Positions 49,398-58,825 of a DNA stretch of 64,000 nucleotides are shown here, piece by piece; position 1 is the first letter of the stretch, and each line of letters opens with the position of its first letter. This DNA is from Inhella proteolytica (GTDB lineage Bacteria; Pseudomonadota; Gammaproteobacteria; Burkholderiales; Burkholderiaceae_C): the NCBI RefSeq assembly GCF_016093275.1, contig NZ_JAEDAK010000001.1, positions 310,001-374,000 of the forward strand. The letters run 5' to 3'. A program made the position numbers and the translations under genes. Under the pieces are notes generated by a model, which saw only the letters and a list, made by a program, of their open reading frames with translations, had not been told where the DNA came from and searched no databases.

Positions 49398-49841
49398 TCA
49401 GATCTCCCGGATCAGTTGCCGGAACTCGTCGATGTCCTCGAAGCTGCGATACACCGATGCAAAGCGCACATAGGCCACCTTGTCGATGCGCTTGAGTTCT
49501 CGCATCACCAGCTCGCCGATCTTGGTGGAAGCCAGCTCCTTGCTGCCAACGGCCAGCAACTGCTCCTGGATGCGCTCAATCGCCGACTCCACCTGCTCGG
49601 TGCTGACCGGGCGCTTGCGCAGCGCCAGCATCATGGAGGCGCGCACCTTGGCGGGGTCGAAGTCGGCGCGCGAGCCGTCCTTCTTGATCACCATCGGCAG
49701 CGCGATCTCGGCGCGCTCGTAGGTGGTGAAGCGCTTCTCGCAGCCTTGGCAGCGCCGCCGTCTGCGCACCACGTCCCCCTCGTCGGACTCGCGTGTCTCG
49801 ACGACCTGGGTTTCCGCGTGGGCGCAGAACGGGCAGCGCAT
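49398..49841 (-). CDS. nrdR: Transcriptional repressor NrdR
   Basis: This 147-residue repressor controls ribonucleotide reductase genes by sensing ATP/dATP. The N-terminal zinc ribbon uses C3, C6, C31 and C34 ([32 protein letters not shown]), and the ATP-cone domain follows ([20 protein letters not shown]). It lies six bases after glyA. The glyA-nrdR-ribD order is common in Proteobacteria; here pilin genes sit between. Confidence 0.96.
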   Translation of the reverse strand: MRCPFCAHAETQVVETRESDEGDVVRRRRRCQGCEKRFTTYERAEIALPMVIKKDGSRADFDPAKVRASMMLALRKRPVSTEQVESAIERIQEQLLAVGSKELASTKIGELVMRELKRIDKVAYVRFASVYRSFEDIDEFRQLIREI

Positions 49842-49847
49842 GAGGTC

Positions 49848-51101
49848 TTAGCCGTAGACCGGGAAGGCCTTGGTCAGCTCGGCGACCTGGGCACGCACCC
49901 GGGCGCGCACGGCCTCGTCGTGCGGCGCGTCGAGCACGTCGGCGATCAGGTGGGCGGTGGCGCGCACCTGCTCTTCCTTGAAGCCGCGCGTCGTCATGGC
50001 CGGGGTGCCCAGACGGATGCCGCTGGTAACCATGGGCTTTTGCGGGTCGTTCGGGATGCCGTTCTTGTTGCAGGTCATGTGGGCGTCGCCCAGGATGGCC
50101 TCGGCCTCCTTGCCGGTCAGGCCCTTGGGGCGCAGATCGACCAGCATCACATGGCTCTCGGTGCGGCCCGAGACGATGCGCAGGCCGCGCTCAATCAGCG
50201 TGTCCGCCAGCACCTTGGCGTTCTTCACCACCTGCTGCTGGTAGGCCTTGAACTCAGGCGTCAGCGCTTCCTTGAAGGCCACCGCCTTGCCGGCAATGAC
50301 ATGCATCAGCGGGCCGCCCTGCAGGCCGGGGAAGACGGCGCTGTTGATCTTCTTGGCGATGGCTTCGTCGTTGCACAGCACCACGCCGCCGCGCGGGCCG
50401 CGCAGGCTCTTGTGCGTGGTCGAGGTGACGACATCGGCATGCGGCACCGGGTTCGGGTACTCGCCGGCGGCGATCAAACCGGCGTAGTGGGCCATGTCGA
50501 CCATCAGGTAGGCGCCGACGGCCTTGGCGACCTTGGCGAAGCGTTCGAAGTCGATACGCAGACTGTAGGCCGAGGCGCCGGCAATGATCAGCTTGGGCTT
50601 GTGCTCATGGGCCAGGCGCTCCATGGCGTCGTAGTCGATCGCTTCCTGCTCATCCAGACCGTAGCTGACGACCTTGAACCACTTGCCACTCATGTTCAGC
50701 GCCATGCCGTGGGTCAGGTGGCCGCCCTCGGCCAGGCTCATGCCCAGGATGGTGTCGCCGGGCTGCAGCAAGGCAAAGAAAACGGCCTGGTTGGCCTGCG
50801 AGCCGGAGTTCGGCTGCACGTTGGCGAAGTTGGCGCCGTAGAGCTGCTTGAGGCGGTCGATGGCCAACTGCTCAGCAACGTCGACGTACTCGCAGCCACC
50901 GTAGTAGCGCTTGCCGGGGTAGCCCTCGGCGTACTTGTTGGTCAGCTGGCTGCCTTGTGCCTGCATCACGGCACGAGAGGTGTAGTTCTCGCTGGCAATC
51001 AGCTCGATGTGGTCTTCCTGGCGCTGGTTTTCCTTCTGGATGGCGGCCCAGAGTTCCGCATCGGCTTCGGGCAGGGCGAGGGGGGAGAGCATGGAGGGCA
51101 T
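49848..51101 (-). CDS. glyA: Serine hydroxymethyltransferase
   Basis: This 417-residue PLP enzyme interconverts serine and glycine with tetrahydrofolate. It has [20 protein letters not shown], the YYGGCEYVD block, [19 protein letters not shown], and the PLP lysine in [15 protein letters not shown]. Length is normal. The ATG at 51101 with GGAG upstream is used. A long structured leader precedes it (see separate entry). Confidence 0.97.
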   Translation of the reverse strand: MPSMLSPLALPEADAELWAAIQKENQRQEDHIELIASENYTSRAVMQAQGSQLTNKYAEGYPGKRYYGGCEYVDVAEQLAIDRLKQLYGANFANVQPNSGSQANQAVFFALLQPGDTILGMSLAEGGHLTHGMALNMSGKWFKVVSYGLDEQEAIDYDAMERLAHEHKPKLIIAGASAYSLRIDFERFAKVAKAVGAYLMVDMAHYAGLIAAGEYPNPVPHADVVTSTTHKSLRGPRGGVVLCNDEAIAKKINSAVFPGLQGGPLMHVIAGKAVAFKEALTPEFKAYQQQVVKNAKVLADTLIERGLRIVSGRTESHVMLVDLRPKGLTGKEAEAILGDAHMTCNKNGIPNDPQKPMVTSGIRLGTPAMTTRGFKEEQVRATAHLIADVLDAPHDEAVRARVRAQVAELTKAFPVYG

Positions 51102-51297
51102 GGCGTGGCTCCGGATGGGGAGGGCCCGCGAGACCGCGGAGCGGTGCGGGTGGCCCAGGCGAACGGCACGGTTCGGGCGCCGCTGAAAAGCAGCATGAAA
51201 GCCCGGCCGCGCTTCCCGGTGGGTGTCCACCTCGGGGGCTCGCCCCCTGATCGCCAGTGACGCGGCGCGGCGAGTGTAGCGGCGCCTCGCTACGCGC
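51102..51297 (-). ncRNA. Structured 5' leader of glyA, candidate cis-regulatory RNA
   Basis: The 196 bases between the lytic transglycosylase and glyA contain three strong short hairpins, given here in plus-strand coordinates: GGGGG/CCCCC with a tetraloop (51234-51247), GGTGG/CCACC (51218-51231), and CCGCG/CGCGG (51126-51139). The first two are separated by only two bases. Many glyA genes are controlled by leader RNAs, but I cannot match this one to a known riboswitch. GC-rich chance pairing is the alternative. Confidence 0.35.
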
Positions 51298-52128
51298 TCA
51301 GAGGTGGGCGACTTGCGCCACGGCAGAGGCCGGGGCCGGTGGTGCAGGCGGACGAGGCTGTTGGACCAGAGCGGGGTTGCGCCCGGCCAGCACGGCCTTG
51401 AGCTGCTCCTGTTCGAAGAGCACGCGCACCGCGTATCCACCGTCATCGTCCATATTGGCTGCACCCACGTAGTAGCGCAGGCCTTCGGCGACCGAGCCGC
51501 CGCGCTGGATGCATTCCTTCAGGACCTGCACGCCCACACGCAGATTGCTCACCGGATCGAACGCCGCACGCTGGCCACCGAAGGCCTCGAACTTGTCGTC
51601 GTGTATGCGGGTCATGACCTGCATCAGGCCCTGGGCCCCGACCGGGCTCTGCGCAAACGGGTTGAAGCTGGATTCGACGGCCATCACGGCCAGGACCAGC
51701 GTGGGGTCGATGCGTGCACGCTCGCCGGCCTGCCAGGCCTCCAGCACCAGCCGTGCAACCGGCTCCACCGCCACTTTGTAGCGGCGCGCCAAATGTTGGG
51801 CGAGTGCCGACTGCTGCTTGCTCAACTCGGTCGGGTCGGCGGCGGTCACGCGCTGAACGGCGTCGGGCTCGGCCACAGCCTGCAGCGTGTCGCCATTGGC
51901 CTCGGCACGCACCTCGTGCCGCTCGGCCAACCAGGCCAGCGCACGCTTTTCCAGCCCCACGCGCAGGTCGTTCTGGGTGGCGAACAGGGCGGCGATCGTC
52001 ACCAGCCCCAGGCCCAGCAGCGCCAGGGTGTTGTGGCTCACCACCAGCAGGCCGTGCGCGACATCCTGCGCAAACAGCCCGAGTCCGCGGACCAGCCCTT
52101 GCATCCACTCAGTTGCTCGGTTTGCCAT
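51298..52128 (-). CDS. Membrane-anchored lytic transglycosylase, SLT domain
   Basis: This 276-residue protein has an N-terminal membrane helix at about residues 27-50 ([20 protein letters not shown]) and a C-terminal SLT/goose-lysozyme-like domain with the catalytic glutamate in [20 protein letters not shown] and AQGLMQVM. It cleaves peptidoglycan glycosidic bonds in the periplasm. An AAGGGAA ribosome site precedes the ATG at 52128. It is divergent from the UbiD-like gene. Confidence 0.88.
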   Translation of the reverse strand: MANRATEWMQGLVRGLGLFAQDVAHGLLVVSHNTLALLGLGLVTIAALFATQNDLRVGLEKRALAWLAERHEVRAEANGDTLQAVAEPDAVQRVTAADPTELSKQQSALAQHLARRYKVAVEPVARLVLEAWQAGERARIDPTLVLAVMAVESSFNPFAQSPVGAQGLMQVMTRIHDDKFEAFGGQRAAFDPVSNLRVGVQVLKECIQRGGSVAEGLRYYVGAANMDDDGGYAVRVLFEQEQLKAVLAGRNPALVQQPRPPAPPAPASAVAQVAHL

Positions 52129-52248
52129 GAAATTCCCTTTGCGGTTGCCCTGCTCTCGACCCGACCCGGGTGCATGTGACACTGACTAGGTGAGGCAGAG
52201 GCGCCTTGGATCCAGGGTTTACCCCCGAAAGCGGCGCGGATTGTGAAA

Positions 52249-52269
52249 GTTGACTAATAACCAGTCAAC
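52249..52269. promoter_or_regulatory. Perfect inverted repeat upstream of the UbiD-like gene
   Basis: Arms GTTGACT (52249-52255) and AGTCAAC (52263-52269) flank a seven-base AT-rich spacer in the divergent promoter region, 32 bases before the UbiD-like start. The region is AT-rich against a GC-rich background, which fits an operator. A TTGACT -35 box is contained in the left arm, so a bound protein would block a promoter. The regulator is unknown. Confidence 0.5.
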
Positions 52270-52300
52270 TCAATGACTGATATCTCTTATTACTTTTTGA

Positions 52301-53875
52301 ATGAAATACACCGATCTACGCGGCTTCCTGGCGCAGCTGGAAGCGCAGGGTGAACTCCGGCGGGTGAGCGAACCCGTGGCCACCCGGCTGGAAATGACGG
52401 CGCTCTCCGACCGGGTGCTGCGCGCCGGCGGGCCGGCGCTGTGGTTCGAGCACCCGGTTCCGGGCGATCGGCCGGTGCTGGCCAATCTGTTCGGCACGGT
52501 GCGCCGCGTGGCCCTGGCCATGGGCGCCGAGGACGCCCAGGCCCTGCGCGAGATTGGCCATGTGCTGGCCAGGCTGCGTGAGCCCGAGCCGCCCAAGGGT
52601 CTGAAGGATGTGGGCCGTCTGGTCGATCTCGCCCGTTCGGTCTGGCAGATGCGCCCCCAGCAGGTGTCGCGCCCGCCATGCCAGCAAGAGGTGCTGGCAG
52701 GCGCTGAGATCGACCTGACCCGCTGGCCGATCCAGCATTGCTGGCCGGAGGACGTCGGGCCGCTGCTGACCTGGGGCCTGGTCATCACGCGCGGCCCGCA
52801 AGGCGTGGCGCAGCCGCGCCGGCGCCAGAACCTGGGCATCTACCGGCAACAGCTGATTGGCCGTCGCCAATTGATCATGCGCTGGCTCGCGCACCGTGGC
52901 GGCGCGCTGGATTTCCGCGCTTTCCGGCTGGCGAACCCGGGGCAGCCGTTTCCGATTGCCGTGGCCCTCGGAGCTGACCCCGCTACGACCTTGGGAGCGG
53001 TGACTCCGGTCCCCGACAGCCTGTCCGAGTACCAGTTCGCCGGGTTGCTGCGCGGCAGCCGCACCGAATTGGCGGACAGCTCGGTGGGCGAGCCAGGCTG
53101 GCCGCTGCAGGTGCCGGCGCATGCCGAAATGGTGCTGGAGGGGCACATCCCGCCCGCACCGGCGGGCTGGAAGGGTGAAAGCGAGCTGGGCGTGCCGCTG
53201 ATGGAGCGCGACGGCTATTTGCATGCGCTCGAAGGTCCGTTCGGCGACCACACCGGCTACTACAACGAGCAGGAATGGTTCCCGGTGTTCGAGGTCAGCC
53301 GTGTGACCCAGCGCAGCGGCGCCTTCTATCACTCCACCTACACCGGCAAGCCCCCCGACGAGCCCGCCGTGCTGGGCATGGCGCTCAATGAAGTCTTCGT
53401 GCCCCTGCTGCAGCAGCAGTTTCCCGAGATCGTCGACTTCTACCTGCCGCCTGAGGGCTGCAGCTACCGCATGGCGCTGATCTCCATCCGCAAGGCCTAC
53501 GCGGGGCATGCCAAGCGGCTGATGTTCGGCGTCTGGAGCTACCTGCGCCAGTTCATGTACACCAAGTTCATCGTGGTGCTGGACGAGGACGTGAACCTGC
53601 GCGACTGGGCGGATGTGATGTGGGCCATCACCACCCGCGTGGACCCGGTGCGCGACACCGTGCTGGTGGATCACACCCCCATCGACTACCTGGACTTCGC
53701 CTCGCCGGTGAGCGGCCTGGGGGGCAAGCTCGGGCTGGATGCGACCAATAAGTGGCCGGGCGAGACCGATCGTGAGTGGGGTCGCGTGATCCGCATGCCG
53801 GCCGACGTGACGCGCAAGACCGACGCTCTTTACAGCCAGCTGTTTGGCGGCCGCGGTCAAGAGGAAAAGTCCTAG
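52301..53875 (+). CDS. ubiD: UbiD family decarboxylase
   Basis: This 524-residue prenylated-FMN-dependent decarboxylase has the family N-terminus ([20 protein letters not shown]), the central domain ([20 protein letters not shown]), the E-x-x-x motif area ([20 protein letters not shown]), and the [20 protein letters not shown] block. In ubiquinone synthesis UbiD removes the carboxylate of octaprenyl hydroxybenzoate; other family members act on various aromatic acids. The partner ubiX is not in this window. Length matches E. coli UbiD (about 497) with a slightly longer N-terminus. Confidence 0.92.
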   Translation: MKYTDLRGFLAQLEAQGELRRVSEPVATRLEMTALSDRVLRAGGPALWFEHPVPGDRPVLANLFGTVRRVALAMGAEDAQALREIGHVLARLREPEPPKGLKDVGRLVDLARSVWQMRPQQVSRPPCQQEVLAGAEIDLTRWPIQHCWPEDVGPLLTWGLVITRGPQGVAQPRRRQNLGIYRQQLIGRRQLIMRWLAHRGGALDFRAFRLANPGQPFPIAVALGADPATTLGAVTPVPDSLSEYQFAGLLRGSRTELADSSVGEPGWPLQVPAHAEMVLEGHIPPAPAGWKGESELGVPLMERDGYLHALEGPFGDHTGYYNEQEWFPVFEVSRVTQRSGAFYHSTYTGKPPDEPAVLGMALNEVFVPLLQQQFPEIVDFYLPPEGCSYRMALISIRKAYAGHAKRLMFGVWSYLRQFMYTKFIVVLDEDVNLRDWADVMWAITTRVDPVRDTVLVDHTPIDYLDFASPVSGLGGKLGLDATNKWPGETDREWGRVIRMPADVTRKTDALYSQLFGGRGQEEKS

Positions 53876-53917
53876 AAATTACTCCTTGAAGGCGGCAGGC
53901 CATCGCCTAATGTTGTC

Positions 53918-53935
53918 AGGCCTCGACGGAGGCCT
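53918..53935. terminator. Hairpin downstream of ubiD
   Basis: A perfect seven-base-pair stem AGGCCTC/GAGGCCT with loop GACG lies 43 bases after the ubiD stop, in the 178-base gap before the convergent YdcF-like gene. No T run follows on either strand, so it is at best a Rho-assisted or bidirectional terminator. The rest of this gap shows nothing I can call. Confidence 0.4.
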
Positions 53936-54053
53936 TAGCAATGGCGCAATCTTTGCGCGCCAGGAGCCCTGTAGCAAATGGCTGCGGAGCCCCACCGGTG
54001 GTGCGATGCCACCAGCCCCCTTCCGGCCCTCGGGCTGGGAGGGGTTTCTCTTT

Positions 54054-54809
54054 TCAGTGTCCGGTTGCGTTGGCCAGCCACTCGTAGGCAAGGTAGCGCC
54101 CCAGGCGGATGCCCTCCGGGCTGGGCACGAAATCCAGCACGCGCCAGGTGGCCGGCGGCGTCTGGTTCAGCGGCGCGGGGATGAATTCAACCCCCGGCGC
54201 AGCAGCTCGGAAGTGCCGCATGGCCCTGGGCATGTGCAGGGCATGGGTCACCAGCACGACGCGCCGAACGCCCAGCTGGTGCAGGAATTCGGCGCTGAAG
54301 CGCGCGTTCTCGGCGGTGTTGCTGGAGCGATCCTCGGCCCAGGCGGGCAGCATGCCGTAATGCGCCGCCAGCACCCTGCGCACCACGGCCGCCTCGGTCG
54401 GCTGGTCCGCTTGCGGGTTCGGGCTGCGGCCACCTGTGAAGGCCAGCGGCAAGTCGAACTGCCGCGCCCACCAGACGCCGCGGTGCAGCCGCTCCAGGGT
54501 TTCGGCGTTCGGTTCGTACTCACCTGCCGGGCCGGCCCCCCTGCGCACACCACCGCCGAGCACCAGCACCAGGGTGTGCTCACGCCGCTGCGCGGGCACC
54601 ATCGCCAAGGTGGGTTGCGCAGCCGCTGGCGCCCAGGCATGCGCCAGCGGGGCCACCACGCCCAGGCTGCCGCCCAGCCACAGCAGCAGAAAGGCCAGCG
54701 CCAGGCTGACCCGCCGCCACAGGGCCGGGCTCCGGATCAGCGCCAGCACGGCCAGCAGCAGCAGAAATCCGGTGGGCGGCAGGAGCAGGGCGGCGAGCAC
54801 GGAGCGCAT
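54054..54809 (-). CDS. YdcF/DUF218 family protein
   Basis: This 251-residue inner-membrane protein has two N-terminal helices (residues 4-24 and 34-54) and a DUF218 domain: HTLVLVLGGGVRRG, ETLERLHRGVWWARQ, EDRSSNTAENARFSAEFL, VVLVTHALHMPRAMRHF. Relatives (ElyC/SanA) influence peptidoglycan or vancomycin sensitivity, with no assigned reaction. The ATG at 54809 starts the first membrane helix. It is divergent from msrA, 98 bases away. Confidence 0.88.
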   Translation of the reverse strand: MRSVLAALLLPPTGFLLLLAVLALIRSPALWRRVSLALAFLLLWLGGSLGVVAPLAHAWAPAAAQPTLAMVPAQRREHTLVLVLGGGVRRGAGPAGEYEPNAETLERLHRGVWWARQFDLPLAFTGGRSPNPQADQPTEAAVVRRVLAAHYGMLPAWAEDRSSNTAENARFSAEFLHQLGVRRVVLVTHALHMPRAMRHFRAAAPGVEFIPAPLNQTPPATWRVLDFVPSPEGIRLGRYLAYEWLANATGH

Positions 54810-54907
54810 GCACGAATCTTCGCAGCTGGCCTCCGCAAGCCCCTGCGTTCCGGCGTACAGGCGGGCCTCCGCTATCCTGCCCGCCCCCCAAGACGCGCGC
54901 ACTGCCC

Positions 54908-55447
54908 ATGCAAGCTCCTCGCCTGGAATCCCTCACGCTGGCCGGTGGCTGCTTCTGGTGCCTGGAGGCCGTGTTCCTGCGCATCCGCGGGGTGCTCGAG
55001 GTGGAGTCTGGCTACAGCAACGGCCACCTGCCCAATCCGAACTACGAGCAAGTCTGCTCCGGCGCCAGCGGCCATGCCGAAGTGGTGCGGCTGCGTTTCG
55101 ACCCCGCACAGATCAGCTTGGCCCAGTTGCTGGCCGTGTTCTGGACCATTCACGACCCCACCAGCCTGAATAGGCAGGGGGCCGATGTCGGCACCCAGTA
55201 CCGCTCGGGCATCTACACCCACGGCGATGCGCAGCATGCGCAGGTGTTGCAGCTGCTGCAAGAGGTGCAGGCCGAATTTGGCGGGCGCATCGTCACCGAG
55301 GTTCAGCCCGAGCGCGGCTATTGCGCCGCCGAGGACTACCACCAGCGCTACTTCGAACGCTATCCCGAGGCCGGCTACTGCAGCTTCGTCGTCGGCCCCA
55401 AGGTGGAAAAGTTCCAGCGCCAGTTCAAGGCCTTGCTGCGTGACTGA
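54908..55447 (+). CDS. msrA: Peptide-methionine (S)-S-oxide reductase
   Basis: This 179-residue enzyme repairs oxidised methionine. The active-site motif GGCFWC with C15 as the nucleophile is present at the N-terminus, followed by YSNGHLPNPNYEQVCSG and the DVGTQYRSGIY block. Recycling cysteines near the C-terminus are not evident. It heads a five-gene cluster; the ABC ATPase gene begins eight bases before its stop, so oxidative or metal stress is a likely theme. Confidence 0.93.
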   Translation: MQAPRLESLTLAGGCFWCLEAVFLRIRGVLEVESGYSNGHLPNPNYEQVCSGASGHAEVVRLRFDPAQISLAQLLAVFWTIHDPTSLNRQGADVGTQYRSGIYTHGDAQHAQVLQLLQEVQAEFGGRIVTEVQPERGYCAAEDYHQRYFERYPEAGYCSFVVGPKVEKFQRQFKALLRD

Positions 55448-56105
55448 GCTGTTGCGTTGGAGCGGGCTGGCGCTGCGTTACCCGCAGCGTGCCGAAGGGC
55501 TGCAATTTGCGGACGGCGAGCTGCATGCCGGCGAGCACCTGCTGCTGCGCGGCCCCTCGGGCAGCGGCAAGAGCAGCCTGATCGCCCTGCTGGCCGGCCT
55601 GCGCCGCGCCAGTGCCGGCGAGGTCTGGCTGGCGGGCCGCTCCTTGTCAGCGCTCAGCAACCCCGCCATCGATGCCTGGCGCGGCGAGGTGCTGGGCGTG
55701 CTGCCGCAGCGGCTGCATTTGATTGAAGGCTTGAGCGTGCGCGAGAACCTGGAACTGCCCTGGCTGGCCGTTGGACGCCCGCCCGAAACGGCGCGCCTGG
55801 GCCATCTTTGCGAGCGCCTGGGACTGGAAGGCTTGCAGAAGCGCCTGCCCAGCCAGCTCAGTGTGGGGCAGATGCAGCGGGTGGCGCTGGCGCGCGCGCT
55901 GGCCCGCGGGCCGCGCCTGCTGCTGCTGGATGAGCCGAGCAGCAGCCTGGATGACGCCGCCACGGCGGCGCTGCTGCAGCTGGTGTCCGAACTGGCGCAG
56001 GAGCAGGGCGTGAGCCTGCTGGTGGCCACCCACGACGCGCGCGTGGTGCAGGGCTTAGCCACGCTGCCCGGCCTGAAGACCCTGCAGCTGGAGCCTGCAT
56101 GCTGA
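55440..56105 (+). CDS. ABC transporter ATP-binding protein, LolD/MacB-like
   Basis: This 221-residue ATPase has Walker A GPSGSGKSS near residue 39, the Q-loop region LGVLPQRLHLIEGL, the signature LSVGQMQRVALARALA, Walker B LLLLDEPSSSLDD, and the H-loop VATHDAR. It starts at GTG 55440, overlapping msrA by eight bases. It is partnered by the FtsX-like permease encoded next. The pair resembles the Zrg-type or LolD/MacB-type mechanotransmitting transporters, not classical importers. Confidence 0.9.
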   Translation: MTELLRWSGLALRYPQRAEGLQFADGELHAGEHLLLRGPSGSGKSSLIALLAGLRRASAGEVWLAGRSLSALSNPAIDAWRGEVLGVLPQRLHLIEGLSVRENLELPWLAVGRPPETARLGHLCERLGLEGLQKRLPSQLSVGQMQRVALARALARGPRLLLLDEPSSSLDDAATAALLQLVSELAQEQGVSLLVATHDARVVQGLATLPGLKTLQLEPAC

Positions 56106-57307
56106 GCGGCCTGCGCCTGGCCTGGCGCCTGCTGTGGCTGCGCCCCTTGGCCACCGGCTTGAACCTGTTGCTGCTGGCGCTGGGCTGGGGCGCGGTGGCC
56201 TTTGTGCTGCTGGTGGGCGAGCAGGTGGAGCAGCGCGTGCGCCGCGATCTGGCTGGCATCGACCTCGTCGTCGGCGCCAAGGGCAGCCCGATGCAGATCA
56301 TGCTGTCCGGCGTCTTTCACCTCGACACGCCGACTGGCAACATCCCCCTGGAGACCGTGCAGCAGTTGCAGCAACAGCCGCTGGTGGCCGAAGTCTTGCC
56401 GCTCTCATTGGGCGACAGCCTGAAGGGCTGGCGCATCGTTGGCGCCACGCCGGCCTATGTCGACCTGTATGGCGCCCGCTTGCAGCGCGGCCGCATGTGG
56501 ACGGCGCCGATGCAAGCCGTGCTGGGCGCCGAGGTGGCTGCCGCGCTGCGCCTGAAGCCGGGCGATCGTTTTGCCGGCAACCATGGCCTGGGCGAGGGCG
56601 GGCATGAGCACGGCGATCAGCAATTCGAGGTGGTCGGCGTGCTGGCGAGCAGCGGCTCGGTGTTGGATCGGCTCGTGCTGACCGATCTGGCCTCGGTCTG
56701 GCAGGTCCACGAGGAGCACCACGCGCTGGACGATTCCGACCGTGCCGCGCTGGCCGCCGAGCGCGAGGTGACGCTGCTGCTGGTGCGCTACCGCAGCCCC
56801 CTCGGCGCCGCCCTGCTGCCGCGCTGGGTGAATGCGCAGGAGGGCCTGCAGGCGGCCGCGCCGGCCTTGGAGACCGCGCGCTTGCTGCGCATGGTGGGCG
56901 CCGGCCGCGAGGTGCTGCAAGGCTTTGGCTTGCTGCTCTTGCTGAGTGCGCTGCTCTCGGTCTTCATCACCCTGCTGGCCATGGTGCGCGAGCGCCAGGG
57001 TGATCTGGCCTTGCTGCGCCTGATGGGCGCCCCTGCGCGCCGGCTGGCCGCCCTGGTGGGCTGGCAGGCCGTCATGCTGGTGACGCTCTCGGTTGGCGTG
57101 GGCCTGGGCCTGGCCCACCTGGGCCTGGCGGCGCTGGCGCATTGGCTGTCCGCCCAGCAAGCGTTTCCGCTGGCACCGGACTTTTTCAGCCCGCAGGAAT
57201 GGGCCCTGTTCCCCTTGGGCTTGCTGGTGGCCTTGCTGGCCGCCGCCTTGCCTGCCTGGCGCGCGCTGCGCGCCGACGTCACCCAACTGCTCCAGACTCC
57301 GCATTGA
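56099..57307 (+). CDS. FtsX-like ABC permease
   Basis: This 402-residue inner-membrane permease has the MacB/FtsX layout: one helix at residues 15-40, a large periplasmic domain to about 270, and three C-terminal helices (LLLLLSALLSVFITLLAMVR, AVMLVTLSVGVGLGLAHLGL, LFPLGLLVALLAAALPAW). The periplasmic domain opens with DLAGIDLVVGAKGSPMQIM, a pattern of this family. Two His-rich stretches (NHGLGEGGHEHGDQQ and VHEEHHALDD) suggest metal contact. It overlaps the ATPase gene by seven bases. Confidence 0.9.
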   Translation: MLSGLRLAWRLLWLRPLATGLNLLLLALGWGAVAFVLLVGEQVEQRVRRDLAGIDLVVGAKGSPMQIMLSGVFHLDTPTGNIPLETVQQLQQQPLVAEVLPLSLGDSLKGWRIVGATPAYVDLYGARLQRGRMWTAPMQAVLGAEVAAALRLKPGDRFAGNHGLGEGGHEHGDQQFEVVGVLASSGSVLDRLVLTDLASVWQVHEEHHALDDSDRAALAAEREVTLLLVRYRSPLGAALLPRWVNAQEGLQAAAPALETARLLRMVGAGREVLQGFGLLLLLSALLSVFITLLAMVRERQGDLALLRLMGAPARRLAALVGWQAVMLVTLSVGVGLGLAHLGLAALAHWLSAQQAFPLAPDFFSPQEWALFPLGLLVALLAAALPAWRALRADVTQLLQTPH

Positions 57308-57314
57308 ATCCGTC

Positions 57315-57563
57315 ATGAAAGCGCCTCTCCTGCTACTGCTCATCGCCCTGTCGGGCGGTGCGGTCTTGGCACAATCGAAACCCGCCTTGGACGCGCATGT
57401 ACGCAAGGACATCGAGCGCCACCGCGCGATGGCCAAGGCCCACGAAGAGGCCGCGCGCTGTCTGGAATCCGGCCAGCCCGAGGCTCAATGTTTGAAGACC
57501 CTGCAGACCGCCTGCAAGGGCTTGGCAATCGGCAAGTACTGCGGCCTGAAACATGAGCATTGA
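57315..57563 (+). CDS. Small exported Cys/His-rich protein, unknown
   Basis: I do not recognise this 82-residue protein. It has a signal peptide with cleavage near LAQ20, and a mature part of about 60 residues with C49, C59, C67 and C76 and His at 28, 36, 43, 80 and 82. This composition suggests a metal-binding or disulfide-bonded periplasmic peptide. It lies between the permease gene (seven-base gap) and the DUF3299 gene (11-base overlap), where Zrg-type clusters can carry a metal-binding partner. Function is inferred from position and composition only. Confidence 0.7.
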   Translation: MKAPLLLLLIALSGGAVLAQSKPALDAHVRKDIERHRAMAKAHEEAARCLESGQPEAQCLKTLQTACKGLAIGKYCGLKHEH

Positions 57564-58077
57564 ATCCCCTCTGCGTTCCCTGCTGCTGGCTGCCCTTGCG
57601 GCAGCCTCCCTGGCGGTGGGCGCGCAACCGCGCACCAACGCCGCAGCGGCAGCGCCCTTTGTCGGCCAAGGCCCCGGCTATCACGACCCACGCAGCCCCT
57701 TCAAGCCGCTGGAGGACAAGGAAGGCGTGCTGTCTTGGTCCCTGCTGAGCGGCGTGACGACCAAGATCGAGAAGAAGAAGGTCGTGCCGACCTTCCCGGC
57801 CGCCGTGCAGGCGCTCCACCAGCAGAAGGTGCGGGTGCAAGGCTTCATGATGCCGCTGGAGCCCGGCGACAAGCAGAAGCACTTCCTGCTCTCCAGCGTG
57901 CCCACCACCTGCAACTTCTGTGTGCCGGCCGGCCCCGAGGGACTGATTGAGGTGCGCAGCAGCGTGGCGGTGCGCTACACGCTGGAGCCGGTGGTGGTGG
58001 AAGGCCTGCTGGCCGTGCTGAAGGACGATCCCTACGGGCTGTTCTACCGCGTGGTCGAGGCGCAGCCGGTCAACTGA
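57553..58077 (+). CDS. DUF3299 family exported protein with CxxC
   Basis: This 174-residue protein has a signal peptide (residues 7-24, ending VGAQP) and a DUF3299 domain: VRVQGFMMPLEPGDKQKHFL followed by the metal- or redox-type motif TTCNFCVPAGP (C120, C123). DUF3299 proteins accompany FtsX-like ABC transporters in metal-linked clusters. It overlaps the preceding gene by 11 bases and ends directly against the convergent pdxH. The reaction, if any, is unknown. Confidence 0.85.
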   Translation: MSIESPLRSLLLAALAAASLAVGAQPRTNAAAAAPFVGQGPGYHDPRSPFKPLEDKEGVLSWSLLSGVTTKIEKKKVVPTFPAAVQALHQQKVRVQGFMMPLEPGDKQKHFLLSSVPTTCNFCVPAGPEGLIEVRSSVAVRYTLEPVVVEGLLAVLKDDPYGLFYRVVEAQPVN

Positions 58078-58716
58078 TCAGGGCGCGAGGCGCTCGCGCA
58101 GCCAGCTGCCGTCGGGTTGCAGGCGGTAGCGCAGGCGGTCGTGCAGGCGACTGGGCCGGCCGGCCCAGAACTCCCATTGGTCCGGTACCAGGCGAAAGCC
58201 GCCCCAATGCGGCGGGCGCTTGGGGGAGAGGCCATGCTGCGCGGCCACCTTGGCGGCATTGGCCACCAGCACCGCCCGCCCACTGATCACCTGCGACTGC
58301 GGGCTGGCCCAGGCTCCCAGACGGGAGTCGAGCGGCCGGCTGAGGTAGTAGGCATCGCTCTCGGCGTCGCTCACTCGCTCCACCCGGCCTTCGATGCGCA
58401 CCACGCGCTCCTGGCTCACCCAGTGGAACTGCAGGGCGGCGAAGGGGTGGGCGGCCAGTTCCTGGCCCTTGCGGCTTTCGTAATTCGTGTACCAGACTAG
58501 GCCGCGCTCGTCGAAGTCCTTGACGAGCACCACCCGCGTTGACGGGCGCCCCTCGGGCCCGACGGTGGCGAGGGTCATGGCATTGGGTTCGAGCACTTTG
58601 TCGTCCAAGGCCTCCTGGAACCACTGCTGAAACTGCTTCAGCGGTTGCTCCGCCGAGTGTTCTTCATCGAGTGCGCCACGCTCATAGCTCTTGCGCATGT
58701 CTGCCAGCCAGTTCAT
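58078..58716 (-). CDS. pdxH: Pyridoxamine 5'-phosphate oxidase
   Basis: This 212-residue FMN enzyme oxidises pyridoxamine or pyridoxine phosphate to PLP. Motifs include [40 protein letters not shown], the [12 protein letters not shown] substrate block, and the C-terminal [20 protein letters not shown] with the RLHDRLRY end. The ATG at 58716 gives the family-length N-terminus. It converges on the DUF3299 gene and is divergent from the nucleotidyltransferase gene. Confidence 0.95.
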   Translation of the reverse strand: MNWLADMRKSYERGALDEEHSAEQPLKQFQQWFQEALDDKVLEPNAMTLATVGPEGRPSTRVVLVKDFDERGLVWYTNYESRKGQELAAHPFAALQFHWVSQERVVRIEGRVERVSDAESDAYYLSRPLDSRLGAWASPQSQVISGRAVLVANAAKVAAQHGLSPKRPPHWGGFRLVPDQWEFWAGRPSRLHDRLRYRLQPDGSWLRERLAP

Positions 58717-58825
58717 GCACTCAGTATCGCCCCGGGGGGCGGCAAACACTTAATGGTAGGCCCCATTGGGTCGGTGCAGGGCAGGGCGCATCCTTCCAGT
58801 GCGGAAGAAGCCAAGGAGAGCGTGT

